A stretch of DNA of 18,901 nucleotides. It comes from Parcubacteria group bacterium. GTDB taxonomy: Bacteria; Patescibacteriota; Minisyncoccia; SW-4-49-11. The stretch spans positions 1-18,901 of the forward strand of contig PXDG01000060.1 of the NCBI GenBank assembly GCA_003565105.1. Direction: 5' to 3'. The first letter of the stretch is position 1. Every line of letters begins with the position of its first letter. Positions 1 through 7,256 of the stretch are shown here, piece by piece. The position numbers were made by a program, and so were the translations under genes. The notes beneath the pieces were generated by a model. It searched no databases and was not told where the DNA came from. It saw only the letters and a list, made by a program, of their open reading frames with translations.

Positions 1-1
1 G

Positions 2-877
2 AAAGAGCTTAATTATACCGATTATAACGATAAGGTTATTATTACTCCTCAAGAAGCGATGAAACTTCCTCCTGAGAAAGTAACTATCCTGTGTACTGGA
101 ACGCAAGGTGAGGATAATGCCGCTCTTATGCGGATTGCCAACCGAGAGCATCGGAACTTTCATATCGAGAAAGGTGATACGGTGATATTTTCATCATCGG
201 TTATCCCAGGAAATGAAGATTCTGTCCAGCGAGTCAAAGATCTCTTGGCTCGACAGAGAGCAAAGATTATTCATTATAAAATGATGGATGTCCACGTAGG
301 AGGGCATGCTCCACGAGAAGACTTACGAATGATGTTGGAGCTCATTCGGCCTCAATACCTGCAACCTATTTATGGGGACTTTTATTCTTTGAAACAGCAC
401 AAAGATATGGCTGTTGAAAGTGGAATGGATCCAGACAATGTGTTATTGACCGATAATGGGCGAGTGATTGAGCTTTATAATGGTGAAGCTCGAGTAACTA
501 CTGAACGAGTGCCTGCTCATAATATGATGGTTGACGGATTAGGGATTGGTGATTTACAAGAAGTGGTGATTCGAGATCGTCAGTTAATGGCGCAAGATGG
601 AATTATTACCGCGATTGTTCTGATTGATCCTGAAACTAAGAAAGTGACTCAAGATCCAGAAATTATCTCCAAAGGATTTGTGTATATGAAGAGTTCCTTT
701 AAATTGATTCAAGCTATTCAAGAAGAGGTTAAAATTATCGCTGAGAAGAAAATGAGCAAGGATATGGCTCCTAATGAAGAGTATATCAAGACTGCTATTC
801 GAGAAGAATTAGGGCAATTCTTGTATCAAAAGACGCAGCGACGACCGATGATTTTACCTGTTGTAGTAGAAGTCTAA
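2..877 (+). CDS. rnj: Ribonuclease J, C-terminal part (5' end outside window)
   Basis: The reading frame is open from base 2, so the ATG at 59 is an internal methionine and the gene is cut by the window edge. About 291 residues are visible: the end of the beta-CASP region, the return to the metallo-beta-lactamase core, and the complete C-terminal domain. Family marks seen are KVTILCTGTQGE, GDTVIFSSSVIPGNE, the HV.GHA..EDL block (293-325), DGLGIGDL..VVIRDR, PEIISKGFVY and the C-terminal QFLYQKTQRRPMILPVV.EV. RNase J is an endo- and 5'-3' exoribonuclease of bacterial RNA decay and processing. Two conserved positions are changed: HVSGHA reads HVGGHA, and the metal-binding His of the usual PVHGE motif is Tyr (371-373). 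The assignment is secure; full activity is less certain. recO follows after 10 bases. Confidence 0.95.
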   Translation, partial: KELNYTDYNDKVIITPQEAMKLPPEKVTILCTGTQGEDNAALMRIANREHRNFHIEKGDTVIFSSSVIPGNEDSVQRVKDLLARQRAKIIHYKMMDVHVGGHAPREDLRMMLELIRPQYLQPIYGDFYSLKQHKDMAVESGMDPDNVLLTDNGRVIELYNGEARVTTERVPAHNMMVDGLGIGDLQEVVIRDRQLMAQDGIITAIVLIDPETKKVTQDPEIISKGFVYMKSSFKLIQAIQEEVKIIAEKKMSKDMAPNEEYIKTAIREELGQFLYQKTQRRPMILPVVVEV

Positions 878-887
878 CAATACGAGT

Positions 888-1583
888 ATGAGTCAGGTGT
901 ACGAAACACCCGCAATACTCATTCGCCAAATCGATCTTCCTGGTGAGGATCGGCTTGGCGTTTTTTTTACTCGTGAATATGGAAAAAGAACCCTATTACT
1001 GAAAGGTGTGAAGAAATCACAGGCAAAATTACAGTATAGATTACGAGAAGGTGAAGTTCGAGAAATTGAGTTTGTTCGAGGGAGAAATTCTGACAGGCTA
1101 ACAGCGATACATCAAGAGAGATTTTTTGAATATCATCCACAGAATCTCATCTTGATCGATTGGGTCTGTACATTTATCGATACACTGATTGTAGATGAAG
1201 GAGAAGACGTTGATATCTATGATTGGGCAGAGATAGCTATACTAGCTATTCAAGAGGTTTCGAAAGAAGAGCAGGTGTCATTTGTCTCCTGGATGCTGAT
1301 TAGAGGATTGAGTTTATTAGGGTACGGTCTGGATGTTAGTCAATGTGTAATGACTGGGGCTAAGAGGTCTTCAGAGTTTTATATTGCGGTTGATGCGGGT
1401 GGTTTAATTGTGAAAGATGTTGTTGTTCATCACCCTCAGAGTGTACGATTGACCAAAGAAGATATTCAAGTGATTCGGCGGTATCAAAGAGGGGAGTATT
1501 GTCATCATCAGCTTCCTATAACAATGATTCAACAATATGCTTCTTGGTATGGACTTCCTCTTCCTTATGAATATACTAGGTAA
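888..1583 (+). CDS. recO: DNA repair protein RecO
   Basis: A 231-residue protein with the RecO layout: an N-terminal OB-fold (about residues 1-80) containing ILIRQIDLPGEDRLGVFFTREYGKRTLLLKGVKKS, followed by a helical C-terminal domain. RecO binds single-stranded DNA and SSB and, with RecR, loads RecA in the RecF pathway of gap repair. The zinc-finger cysteine cluster of some RecO proteins is absent; only two scattered cysteines are present, as in zinc-less homologues. It starts 10 bases after the RNase J stop without a recognisable ribosome binding site and is probably cotranscribed with rnj. The C-terminal half is divergent, so the call rests on the N-terminal domain and length. Confidence 0.85.
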   Translation: MSQVYETPAILIRQIDLPGEDRLGVFFTREYGKRTLLLKGVKKSQAKLQYRLREGEVREIEFVRGRNSDRLTAIHQERFFEYHPQNLILIDWVCTFIDTLIVDEGEDVDIYDWAEIAILAIQEVSKEEQVSFVSWMLIRGLSLLGYGLDVSQCVMTGAKRSSEFYIAVDAGGLIVKDVVVHHPQSVRLTKEDIQVIRRYQRGEYCHHQLPITMIQQYASWYGLPLPYEYTR

Positions 1584-1591
1584 AAATATCT

Positions 1592-1627
1592 GAAAAAGAA
1601 AAGCCCTCTTCAATAAATAAAGAGAGC
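1592..1627 (-). terminator. Rho-independent terminator for the minus-strand gene at 1649-2266
   Basis: An inverted repeat at 1603-1610 and 1620-1627 forms an eight-position stem with one mismatch (C1605 against A1625) around a 9-base loop. Read on the minus strand, it is followed by a U-rich run (TTTTCTTTTT, 1602-1593). No U-run follows on the plus strand, so it should act mainly on the minus-strand gene rather than on recO. Confidence 0.6.
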
Positions 1628-1648
1628 GTATAGGTGCTATGATATTGG

Positions 1649-2266
1649 TTAAACAATTCTTACTGGGGTAATAATATCATCTTGCCCAGCTAACTTAAGG
1701 CTGATTTTTTTTATGACGCGAGTAAGGGAAGCCTTCTCTCTTTCTGTTAGCCTTTGAGTGTTGCAGGCTTCCCAGATAAGCAGATTCTGCATCATCTGTA
1801 GTTTGCAATTTTTGATGTTCACAAAGTTATTCGGGACATAGAATAGGTACTCCCGATTATCTTTGATTACATCAAACTCAGTTCCTTCTCTAATAGGAGA
1901 GTTTCCTTCTTCAATAAGGTGATGTATTTTGGTAATACTGGACTGACACTCTTGAGAAGCGATATGATCCAGATATAAAAGTACTTGGTCTTGGAAAGAT
2001 ACTTCTGAATGAAGAGTGAAGCTTCCTTCGCTTACTTGAATTTTGTCATTTAGCTGAGGAGTGAAATGGTGTTTTTTATCAATCACTCTGACAAGCGGTT
2101 TTCTAAGTGGCGGAGTAGTTGTATGTGAAGTTGAGGGGATAGCTATGGTCTTGATGTTTCTTCCGATAAAGAGGAAACACGTAAAAGAAATCAAAAATAT
2201 AATAATGACGTATAACAAAGAAAAAGTAAGAATCAACCCTAAAAGGAGTATTAAAATTTTTTTCAT
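1649..2266 (-). CDS. Unknown membrane-anchored protein
   Basis: About 205 residues, starting at MKKILILLLG (ATG complement at 2264-2266). The frame extends upstream to 2290, but this start places a lysine pair directly before the hydrophobic stretch, as expected of an N-terminal membrane anchor. Residues ~3-37 are strongly hydrophobic and could span the membrane once or twice. The remainder is soluble and mixed-charge, with three cysteines and a basic helix near the C-terminus. No family was recognised. It is convergent with recO, divergent from the DUF11-like gene, and has its own promoter and terminator, so it looks like a single-gene unit. Coding status is supported by length, anchor and flanking signals rather than by homology. 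Confidence 0.65.
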   Translation of the reverse strand: MKKILILLLGLILTFSLLYVIIIFLISFTCFLFIGRNIKTIAIPSTSHTTTPPLRKPLVRVIDKKHHFTPQLNDKIQVSEGSFTLHSEVSFQDQVLLYLDHIASQECQSSITKIHHLIEEGNSPIREGTEFDVIKDNREYLFYVPNNFVNIKNCKLQMMQNLLIWEACNTQRLTEREKASLTRVIKKISLKLAGQDDIITPVRIV

Positions 2267-2295
2267 AACAAATTGTTTGTAAAGGTACAAAAAAT

Positions 2296-2327
2296 AGTAT
2301 TTCAGTATTTCAGTATATCAGTATGCT
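2296..2327. repeat. Short 8-bp tandem repeat
   Basis: Units agtatttc, agtatttc, agtatatc and agtatgct occur head to tail at 2296, 2304, 2312 and 2320. The first two are identical, the third differs at one base and the fourth keeps only the agtat core. It lies just upstream of the minus-strand gene's start, within its presumed leader. It could be slippage-prone sequence or a small set of binding sites. Confidence 0.6.
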
Positions 2328-2431
2328 TTATGTAAGAAAGCCTGATAGTGAAATAGCTGGGGTATTATGATAAATCAACAGTGTGTTTTATGTTTGAAAA
2401 CAGATGATTTACGTGTCATAATAACTTGTCA

Positions 2432-2460
2432 ATAATACTCCTTTTCTTAAAAAATGTCAA
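2432..2460 (-). promoter_or_regulatory. Sigma70-type promoter for the minus-strand gene
   Basis: On the minus strand, a perfect TTGACA -35 (2455-2460) is followed by a 17-base spacer and TATTAT (2432-2437), one base from consensus. Transcription would start near 2424, giving a leader of roughly 160 bases before the ATG at 2266. Confidence 0.65.
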
Positions 2461-2533
2461 TGATAAAGGAGGGGGAAGCCCATTTATTGGGATGAAGTGA
2501 AGAATGCTAAGATGTGAATAAGATAGCTTTTTA

Positions 2534-2542
2534 TGATATACT
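2534..2542 (+). promoter_or_regulatory. Extended -10 promoter element upstream of the DUF11-like gene
   Basis: TGATATACT matches an extended -10 (TGN + TATACT). No clear -35 lies 16-18 bases upstream. The predicted start near 2549 would leave a leader of about 28 bases before the ATG at 2577. Confidence 0.5.
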
Positions 2543-2576
2543 ACATATAAGAAATATCAAATAACCTCCATTGATT

Positions 2577-4478
2577 ATGGGAATTGAGGATATCGAAAAA
2601 AAGTTATATCGGAACGAAGATCGAGCCAAACTTGATGCTGAGAGAATTCACGAAACACCATATAGTATTTATGGGAACAAAAATACTCAAAAATCTACTG
2701 GATACGAGCATTTTGAAGAAGCAGATATCCCGTTTTTTCAGAGGCATAAAAAAAGAATAGTCAGCTATTTACTGATTGCTGTAGGAATAGCCTTTGTTGT
2801 GATTATGATTGGGGTGATTTTGGATTTGAATCAACAACGCTTTTCTCAAGAACGTGTATTAATATCTATTGAAGGTACTGAAGAAATTGACGCGGGAAAC
2901 GAAGTGGAATATGTAATTCGATATACAAATAATAATTTTGCAGAATTACAAAACGTTAGATTAACTGTACAGGTGCCCCAAGCTCTGATTGATCCATCTG
3001 TGGAAATATTCGGACAAGCTCGGTCTGAAGTTCGAGAGTTCGATTTACCAAATATTGCAGGAAATGAAGAGGGGGAAATAAGAATTACGGGAAGATTATT
3101 AGCTGACTTAGGAAGTATTCATTTTGTGAAAGCTACTCTTTCATATGTACCATCTATCGTAAGTTCTACGTTTGAAACACAATCAGAATTTTCTACCACT
3201 ATTGTAGAGACTCCTATTATTATTGACATACAAACACCATTAGAAAGCGCTGCAGGTGACTCTGTAGAATATATCGTGACTATTAGTAATCGTGGTCAGT
3301 CGGATTTAAATGATTTAGAATTGAATTTGGAATATCCTGAAGGGTTTGCATTTAATAGTTCAACAAGAGAACCAGTAAGAGACTCGAATGTGTTTTTGGT
3401 AGGGCGTCTCCGTCCTCGAGAAAACTATGAACTGACAATTTTTGGAAATCTTGCAGGTGAAGCGGGGCAAAGTAAAGTTTTGAAGGCTCAGGTGGGAGAA
3501 CGGTCGGGGGAAAATTTTACCGTATATGCTAACGCTCAGAACGCGACACGATTGGCAGCACCATTTGTTGCCATTACCCAAGAGATTGTGGGGAATCCTG
3601 ATCGAGTTGTGGCCGCAGGGGATGTATTAGAATATGTTGTTCGTTTTCGAAATAATACACAAGTACGTATAGGGCAAGGTAATCTTCGAGTTCAGTTAAA
3701 TAGCCGGTTATTTGATCTTTCTCGGATGAATGCGAGTGGTGCTGATTTTGATTTGTCTACCGCAACGTTGACATGGCGATCGAGTTCTGTACCTCAGTTG
3801 AGAACTTTCGCTCCTAATGAAGAAGGAGAAGTCCGATTTAGAGTTCCAGTAGTGAGTCGTGTTCCCATTGATACGTTTGCTGATGTTGATTATACCTTAG
3901 AAACGCAAGCCTTCTTTGAAAGCGATGAAATTCCTACTCCACTGGGCATTAATCGCATTGTTCAAGGTAATAGTACTGAAGCAAAATTAGCAAGTCGCTT
4001 AATTGTTAATCAAAAAGTATTTTTTGATGGATCAGGAAGTTCTATTATTAATTCTGGACCTCTTCCAATGCAGGTAGGAGAACGAACTACCTTTACCTTG
4101 TCTTGGGAAGTTCAAAGTTTAACCAGTGATGTCTCAGGAGTTACTTTAACAAGTAGTCTCCCAGAAAATGTTTCTTGGACTGGAAATTTTGATACTGGAG
4201 GTGTGGGAGAAATAACATATAACGAAAGAACAAAGGAACTTCGCTGGGATCTTGGAAATGTTGCGGCCAATACAGGTATCTTACGACCCACCATTCGAGC
4301 GTATTTTCAAGTAGCTATTGTTCCTGCTCCAAACCAATCTGGAGGGAGTCCTGAACTATTGTCACGAACGTTATATACTGGGAGAGATGACTTTACTCAA
4401 CGAGATTTAGGAGGATCTCTTTCTCCAATTCGTTCGGCAGATTTACCTGATAGATCTCAACGAGGTACTGTAGAATAA
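2577..4478 (+). CDS. Membrane-anchored protein with four DUF11/Ig-like repeats
   Basis: A 633-residue protein taken from ATG 2577 (MGIEDIEKKL); a TTG lies 6 bases further upstream in frame. Layout: a charged ~58-residue cytoplasmic N-terminus, one membrane helix (about residues 60-83, SYLLIAVGIAFVVIMIGVIL), then a long beta-rich exterior. Four related modules open in the style of DUF11/conserved-repeat domains: ISIEGTEEIDAGNEVEYVIRYTN, IDIQTPLESAAGDSVEYIVTISN, ITQEIVGNPDRVVAAGDVLEYVVRF and LIVNQKVFFDGSG...VGERTTFTLSW. Each is followed by N-x-L/V strands and a PEG- or PEN-like turn. The fold suggests a surface or periplasm-like structural or adhesive protein; its partner is unknown. It stands alone between a divergent spacer and the tgt promoter. 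Start codon and domain type are fairly sure; function is not. Confidence 0.8.
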   Translation: MGIEDIEKKLYRNEDRAKLDAERIHETPYSIYGNKNTQKSTGYEHFEEADIPFFQRHKKRIVSYLLIAVGIAFVVIMIGVILDLNQQRFSQERVLISIEGTEEIDAGNEVEYVIRYTNNNFAELQNVRLTVQVPQALIDPSVEIFGQARSEVREFDLPNIAGNEEGEIRITGRLLADLGSIHFVKATLSYVPSIVSSTFETQSEFSTTIVETPIIIDIQTPLESAAGDSVEYIVTISNRGQSDLNDLELNLEYPEGFAFNSSTREPVRDSNVFLVGRLRPRENYELTIFGNLAGEAGQSKVLKAQVGERSGENFTVYANAQNATRLAAPFVAITQEIVGNPDRVVAAGDVLEYVVRFRNNTQVRIGQGNLRVQLNSRLFDLSRMNASGADFDLSTATLTWRSSSVPQLRTFAPNEEGEVRFRVPVVSRVPIDTFADVDYTLETQAFFESDEIPTPLGINRIVQGNSTEAKLASRLIVNQKVFFDGSGSSIINSGPLPMQVGERTTFTLSWEVQSLTSDVSGVTLTSSLPENVSWTGNFDTGGVGEITYNERTKELRWDLGNVAANTGILRPTIRAYFQVAIVPAPNQSGGSPELLSRTLYTGRDDFTQRDLGGSLSPIRSADLPDRSQRGTVE

Positions 4479-4486
4479 GGAAGATG

Positions 4487-4495
4487 TGGTATACT
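4487..4495 (+). promoter_or_regulatory. Extended -10 promoter element before tgt
   Basis: TGGTATACT (TGN + TATACT) lies just after the upstream stop. Transcription would begin near 4502, ahead of ATG 4507 or 4525. This argues against the in-frame GTG at 4486, which would sit upstream of the transcript start. Confidence 0.5.
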
Positions 4496-4524
4496 TAGAA
4501 CTTAAGATGAAAGAATCTATTGAT

Positions 4525-5691
4525 ATGTTTGAATTATTAGATCAGCAGAAGACTCTTCGTACAGGAGTGATTCATACCTTGCACGGAGATTTGTACAGTC
4601 CCTTTTTTATGCCAGTGGCCACCAAAGGGAGTATTCGAGGTATTTCTCCTAATGAAATGCTCACTGAGGTTCAATCACAGATACTATTGATGAATACCTA
4701 TCATTTGTATCTTCGTCCTGGGTACGAAAAAGTACGAAAATTAGGAGGGTTACATACCTTTACTACCTGGCCAAAGCCGATCCTTACAGATAGTGGGGGA
4801 TATCAGGTGTTTAGCCTCTCTAAAATTCGCAAATTAACAGAAGAAGGCGCTGAATTTCGCTCTCACATTGATGGGTCCAAGCATATGCTTACGCCTGAAG
4901 AATCTATTCGCACACAATATTATCTAGGGAGTGATATCATTATGGTCTTGGATGAATGCCCTCCTGGAGGAAGCTCTCGAGCCTATATACAAAAGTCATT
5001 GGAACTGACTACTCGGTGGGCGCGTCGCTGCCGAGAAGAATTGGATCGGCTCTGTGAAGCTGATGGTCGTCAAGCAGGAGAACGTCCGTTACTCTTTGGT
5101 ATCGTACAAGGAGGAATTTATGAAGATCTACGAAAAGAATCATTAGCTCAGTTACAAGAAATAGGTTTTGATGGATATGCTATTGGAGGCGTCTCGGTTG
5201 GGGAATCTCGGTCAGATGTGCTCAAAGTGATTCAATGGATCGCGCCATTACTTCCTTCCGATAAACCTCGTTACTTAATGGGCCTTGGAAAACCAGAAGA
5301 AATCGTATATGCGGCATTTCTGGGTATTGATATGTTTGATTGTGTCATTCCAACGAGAGAAGCTCGGCATGGGACGGTATATACCTGGAAGTCTGCTGAT
5401 AAAGAAGGAGATGTTCATAGATATCTGGATGCTTTAGAGGAAACTTCTCAACAAGCTAAGCTTCCTGCAGAATCATTCTTTGATATTGTGCGTATTCAAA
5501 ACGAAAAACATGAATATGATATGACTCCGATTGATTGCTATGCGGACTGGAAAGGGGCTGATCAATATGGAAAAGCCTATATTCGCCACCTCTTTCAAGT
5601 AAAAGAGCATGTAGCCTTAGAGTATCTTTCTCGTCACAATCTCTATTTTTATTTGGAAATGATGCAATATATTCGTTCATATAAATCATAA
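4525..5691 (+). CDS. tgt: tRNA-guanine transglycosylase, zinc-ligand-deficient variant
   Basis: 388 residues from ATG 4525 (MFELLDQQKTLRTGVIHT), which aligns best with family N-termini; ATG 4507 and GTG 4486 are in-frame alternatives. The enzyme exchanges guanine-34 of GUN-anticodon tRNAs for a 7-deazaguanine base in queuosine formation. The active-site framework is intact: FFMPVATKGSIRG, DSGGYQVFSL (Asp89), VLDECPPG, GGVSVGE and the nucleophile Asp272 in FDCVIPTR. The structural zinc site is not: where the family has CxCxxC after PLD, this protein has Ala340, Trp342 and Ala345, with the spacing kept exactly. Only the fourth ligand, His371 of HNLYFY, remains. About 30 extra residues (EGDVHRYLDALEE...) lie between the nucleophile loop and that site. 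First gene of a packed run; an exonuclease gene follows after 9 bases. Confidence 0.93.
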   Translation: MFELLDQQKTLRTGVIHTLHGDLYSPFFMPVATKGSIRGISPNEMLTEVQSQILLMNTYHLYLRPGYEKVRKLGGLHTFTTWPKPILTDSGGYQVFSLSKIRKLTEEGAEFRSHIDGSKHMLTPEESIRTQYYLGSDIIMVLDECPPGGSSRAYIQKSLELTTRWARRCREELDRLCEADGRQAGERPLLFGIVQGGIYEDLRKESLAQLQEIGFDGYAIGGVSVGESRSDVLKVIQWIAPLLPSDKPRYLMGLGKPEEIVYAAFLGIDMFDCVIPTREARHGTVYTWKSADKEGDVHRYLDALEETSQQAKLPAESFFDIVRIQNEKHEYDMTPIDCYADWKGADQYGKAYIRHLFQVKEHVALEYLSRHNLYFYLEMMQYIRSYKS

Positions 5692-5700
5692 CCACTCTTT

Positions 5701-6375
5701 ATGTCATACCTTGTCTTTGATATCGAAACTGTTGGAGCAGATTGGGATTCGTTGGATACCGAAACCCAAGACTATCTTTTAAAGTACGCTGAAACTGAAG
5801 AAAAGAAACAAGAAATTCGAGAAACACTCGGCTTTTACCCGTTAACAGGTCAAATTGTGGCTATTGGGCTGTATGATCCAGAAAAGAACATCCAGAGTGT
5901 CTACTTTCAGGATCCTACTCATGAAGGTGACTCTCGATACGAAAAAGATGGAGTACATTATATTGTGGGAACAGAACAAGAAATTCTAGAACTCTTTTGG
6001 GCCACAGTACGCAAATATACTACTATGGTTACCTTTAATGGACGAGAATTTGATTGTCCATACATTTTATTACGTTCAGCTGTACATCGAGTCAAACCAA
6101 CCCGAAACTTGATGCCATATCGGTATTCGGATAAAGAGCATGTTGATCTTTTGGACCAGCTTACCTTTTATCGAGCTACTCGTAAATTTACCCTGGACTA
6201 CTTTTGTAAACGATTTGGTATTATCAGTCCCAAGTCTGTAGGGGTAACTGGGCATGATGTTCCTCAGATGTTTGCTGATGGGAGGTGTCGAGAAATAGCC
6301 GAGTATTGTATGCGGGATGTGGTGGCTACGGGAGATCTTCTAGATATTTGGAAAACGTATCTAAAAATGACCTAA
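5701..6375 (+). CDS. Predicted 3'-5' exonuclease, PolB-exonuclease-like (RNase H fold)
   Basis: 224 residues resembling the stand-alone family related to the proofreading domain of B-family DNA polymerases. The three exonuclease motifs are present: Exo I FDIET (Asp7, Glu9), Exo II NGREFDCPYI (Asn113, Asp118) and Exo III YCMRDVVAT (Tyr202, Asp206), giving a DEDDy-type two-metal site. The GHDVPQMFADGRCREIAEYC segment before Exo III is typical of this family. A nuclease acting on DNA or RNA 3' ends is expected; the substrate is unknown. It sits 9 bases after tgt and 2 bases before the next glycosyltransferase, so it is very likely cotranscribed. That placement says little about its role. Confidence 0.85.
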   Translation: MSYLVFDIETVGADWDSLDTETQDYLLKYAETEEKKQEIRETLGFYPLTGQIVAIGLYDPEKNIQSVYFQDPTHEGDSRYEKDGVHYIVGTEQEILELFWATVRKYTTMVTFNGREFDCPYILLRSAVHRVKPTRNLMPYRYSDKEHVDLLDQLTFYRATRKFTLDYFCKRFGIISPKSVGVTGHDVPQMFADGRCREIAEYCMRDVVATGDLLDIWKTYLKMT

Positions 6376-6377
6376 TT

Positions 6378-7241
6378 ATGAAAGATGTCTCTATTATCGT
6401 CTTAGCTTGGAATAATGTTACAGACGTTACAAATTGTATTACTTCAATTATTCAAGGTACAGACATCTCCTATCAACTGATTGTGGTTGATAACGGTTCT
6501 CAAGATGATACGCCCAGGTATTTGTCTGAATTACAAAAAGAGTGGAATCGTGATGATGAACTTTTGGTGATTACAAATCAGAAGAATTTGGGCTATGCAG
6601 CTGGTAACAATGTGGCACTTGAGTATATAACAGGAAGGTACACCTTATTTTTAAATCAGGACATTGTCATTGAACCAACCAGTATTGATCAGTTGGTGGC
6701 TTGGATGAAGGAACATTCAGAATACGGAGCGATTGCTCCACAACTTCAGTACCCAGATGGGACAATTCAGCTGAGTTGTCGACAATTACCAACCCCGATA
6801 AAGATGCTCCAGAATTATCTCAAAGGTTCCTGGAATGATGAAAAGCTGTTTGATCATTCTCAGAGTCAAGATTGTGAACAACCCATGGCCTCAGCTATTA
6901 TGTTACCGAGTGATGATATCAAACAACTAGGAGGGTTCGACGACCATCCCGACTATTGGTTGTTCTTTAACGATGTTGACTTATCAAAACAAGTCTTTGA
7001 ATCGGGAAAAAAGACATACTTTTTAGCAGAATCCAAAATGATGCATCATCATGGGGCTAGTACTCGAAAATTGGTGAAAATCAAAAAATTGAAATATTGG
7101 CATCGAGGTATGATTCGATACTTTTCTAAATGGTATTGTCAATTATGGTGGCAAAAAGCACTGTTGTATCTCGGAGCAGGATTGAGTTTTGTGGGGCTCT
7201 TTATCAGAGATCTATTGAGAGGTTTGAAATCAAGTACCTAA
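6378..7241 (+). CDS. GT2-family glycosyltransferase, rhamnosyltransferase-like
   Basis: 287 residues from ATG 6378 (MKDVSIIVLAWNN); the frame runs upstream into the previous gene, but that is not the start. GT-A fold marks: VSIIVLAWNN, the nucleotide-binding VVDNGSQDDT, NLGYAAGNN, and LNQDIVIEP, where Asn93-Gln94-Asp95 takes the place of the metal-binding D.D motif. Further on come the acceptor-side region GGFDDHP and FFNDVDLSKQV (Asp199, Asp201). The last ~35 residues are hydrophobic (LWWQKALLYLGAGLSFVGLFI), suggesting membrane attachment. It probably transfers a sugar from a nucleotide donor to a lipid-linked surface glycan; donor and linkage cannot be read from sequence. It starts 2 bases after the exonuclease stop. 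Confidence 0.88.
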   Translation: MKDVSIIVLAWNNVTDVTNCITSIIQGTDISYQLIVVDNGSQDDTPRYLSELQKEWNRDDELLVITNQKNLGYAAGNNVALEYITGRYTLFLNQDIVIEPTSIDQLVAWMKEHSEYGAIAPQLQYPDGTIQLSCRQLPTPIKMLQNYLKGSWNDEKLFDHSQSQDCEQPMASAIMLPSDDIKQLGGFDDHPDYWLFFNDVDLSKQVFESGKKTYFLAESKMMHHHGASTRKLVKIKKLKYWHRGMIRYFSKWYCQLWWQKALLYLGAGLSFVGLFIRDLLRGLKSST

Positions 7242-7256
7242 ATTAATTCGTTGATT

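Larger units (their letters stand above)
2267..2576. other. 310-bp divergent intergenic region
   Basis: Spacer between two divergent genes. It holds a near-consensus minus-strand promoter (2432-2460), a plus-strand extended -10 box (2534-2542), a short 8-bp tandem repeat (2296-2327) and an isolated AAAGGAGGGGG run (2465-2475) not followed by a usable reading frame. I see no convincing tRNA, small-RNA or gene signal. Confidence 0.6.

Noticed and set aside
2465..2530. AAAGGAGGGGG run suggesting a ribosome binding site for a small gene.
   Set aside because: The ATGs that follow (2492, 2503, 2512) open frames of only one to five codons; no protein is supported.
2457..2574. Long-range complementarity between TCAATG...GAGG (2457-2472) and CCTCCATTGA (2565-2574) around the DUF11-like start.
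   Set aside because: The left arm lies upstream of the predicted transcription start near 2549, needs a 6-base bulge and spans ~90 bases; chance pairing is as likely as a riboswitch-like fold.
4486..4524. GTG 4486 as the tgt start.
   Set aside because: It overlaps the extended -10 element and adds residues with no counterpart in the family; ATG 4525 (or 4507) fits better.
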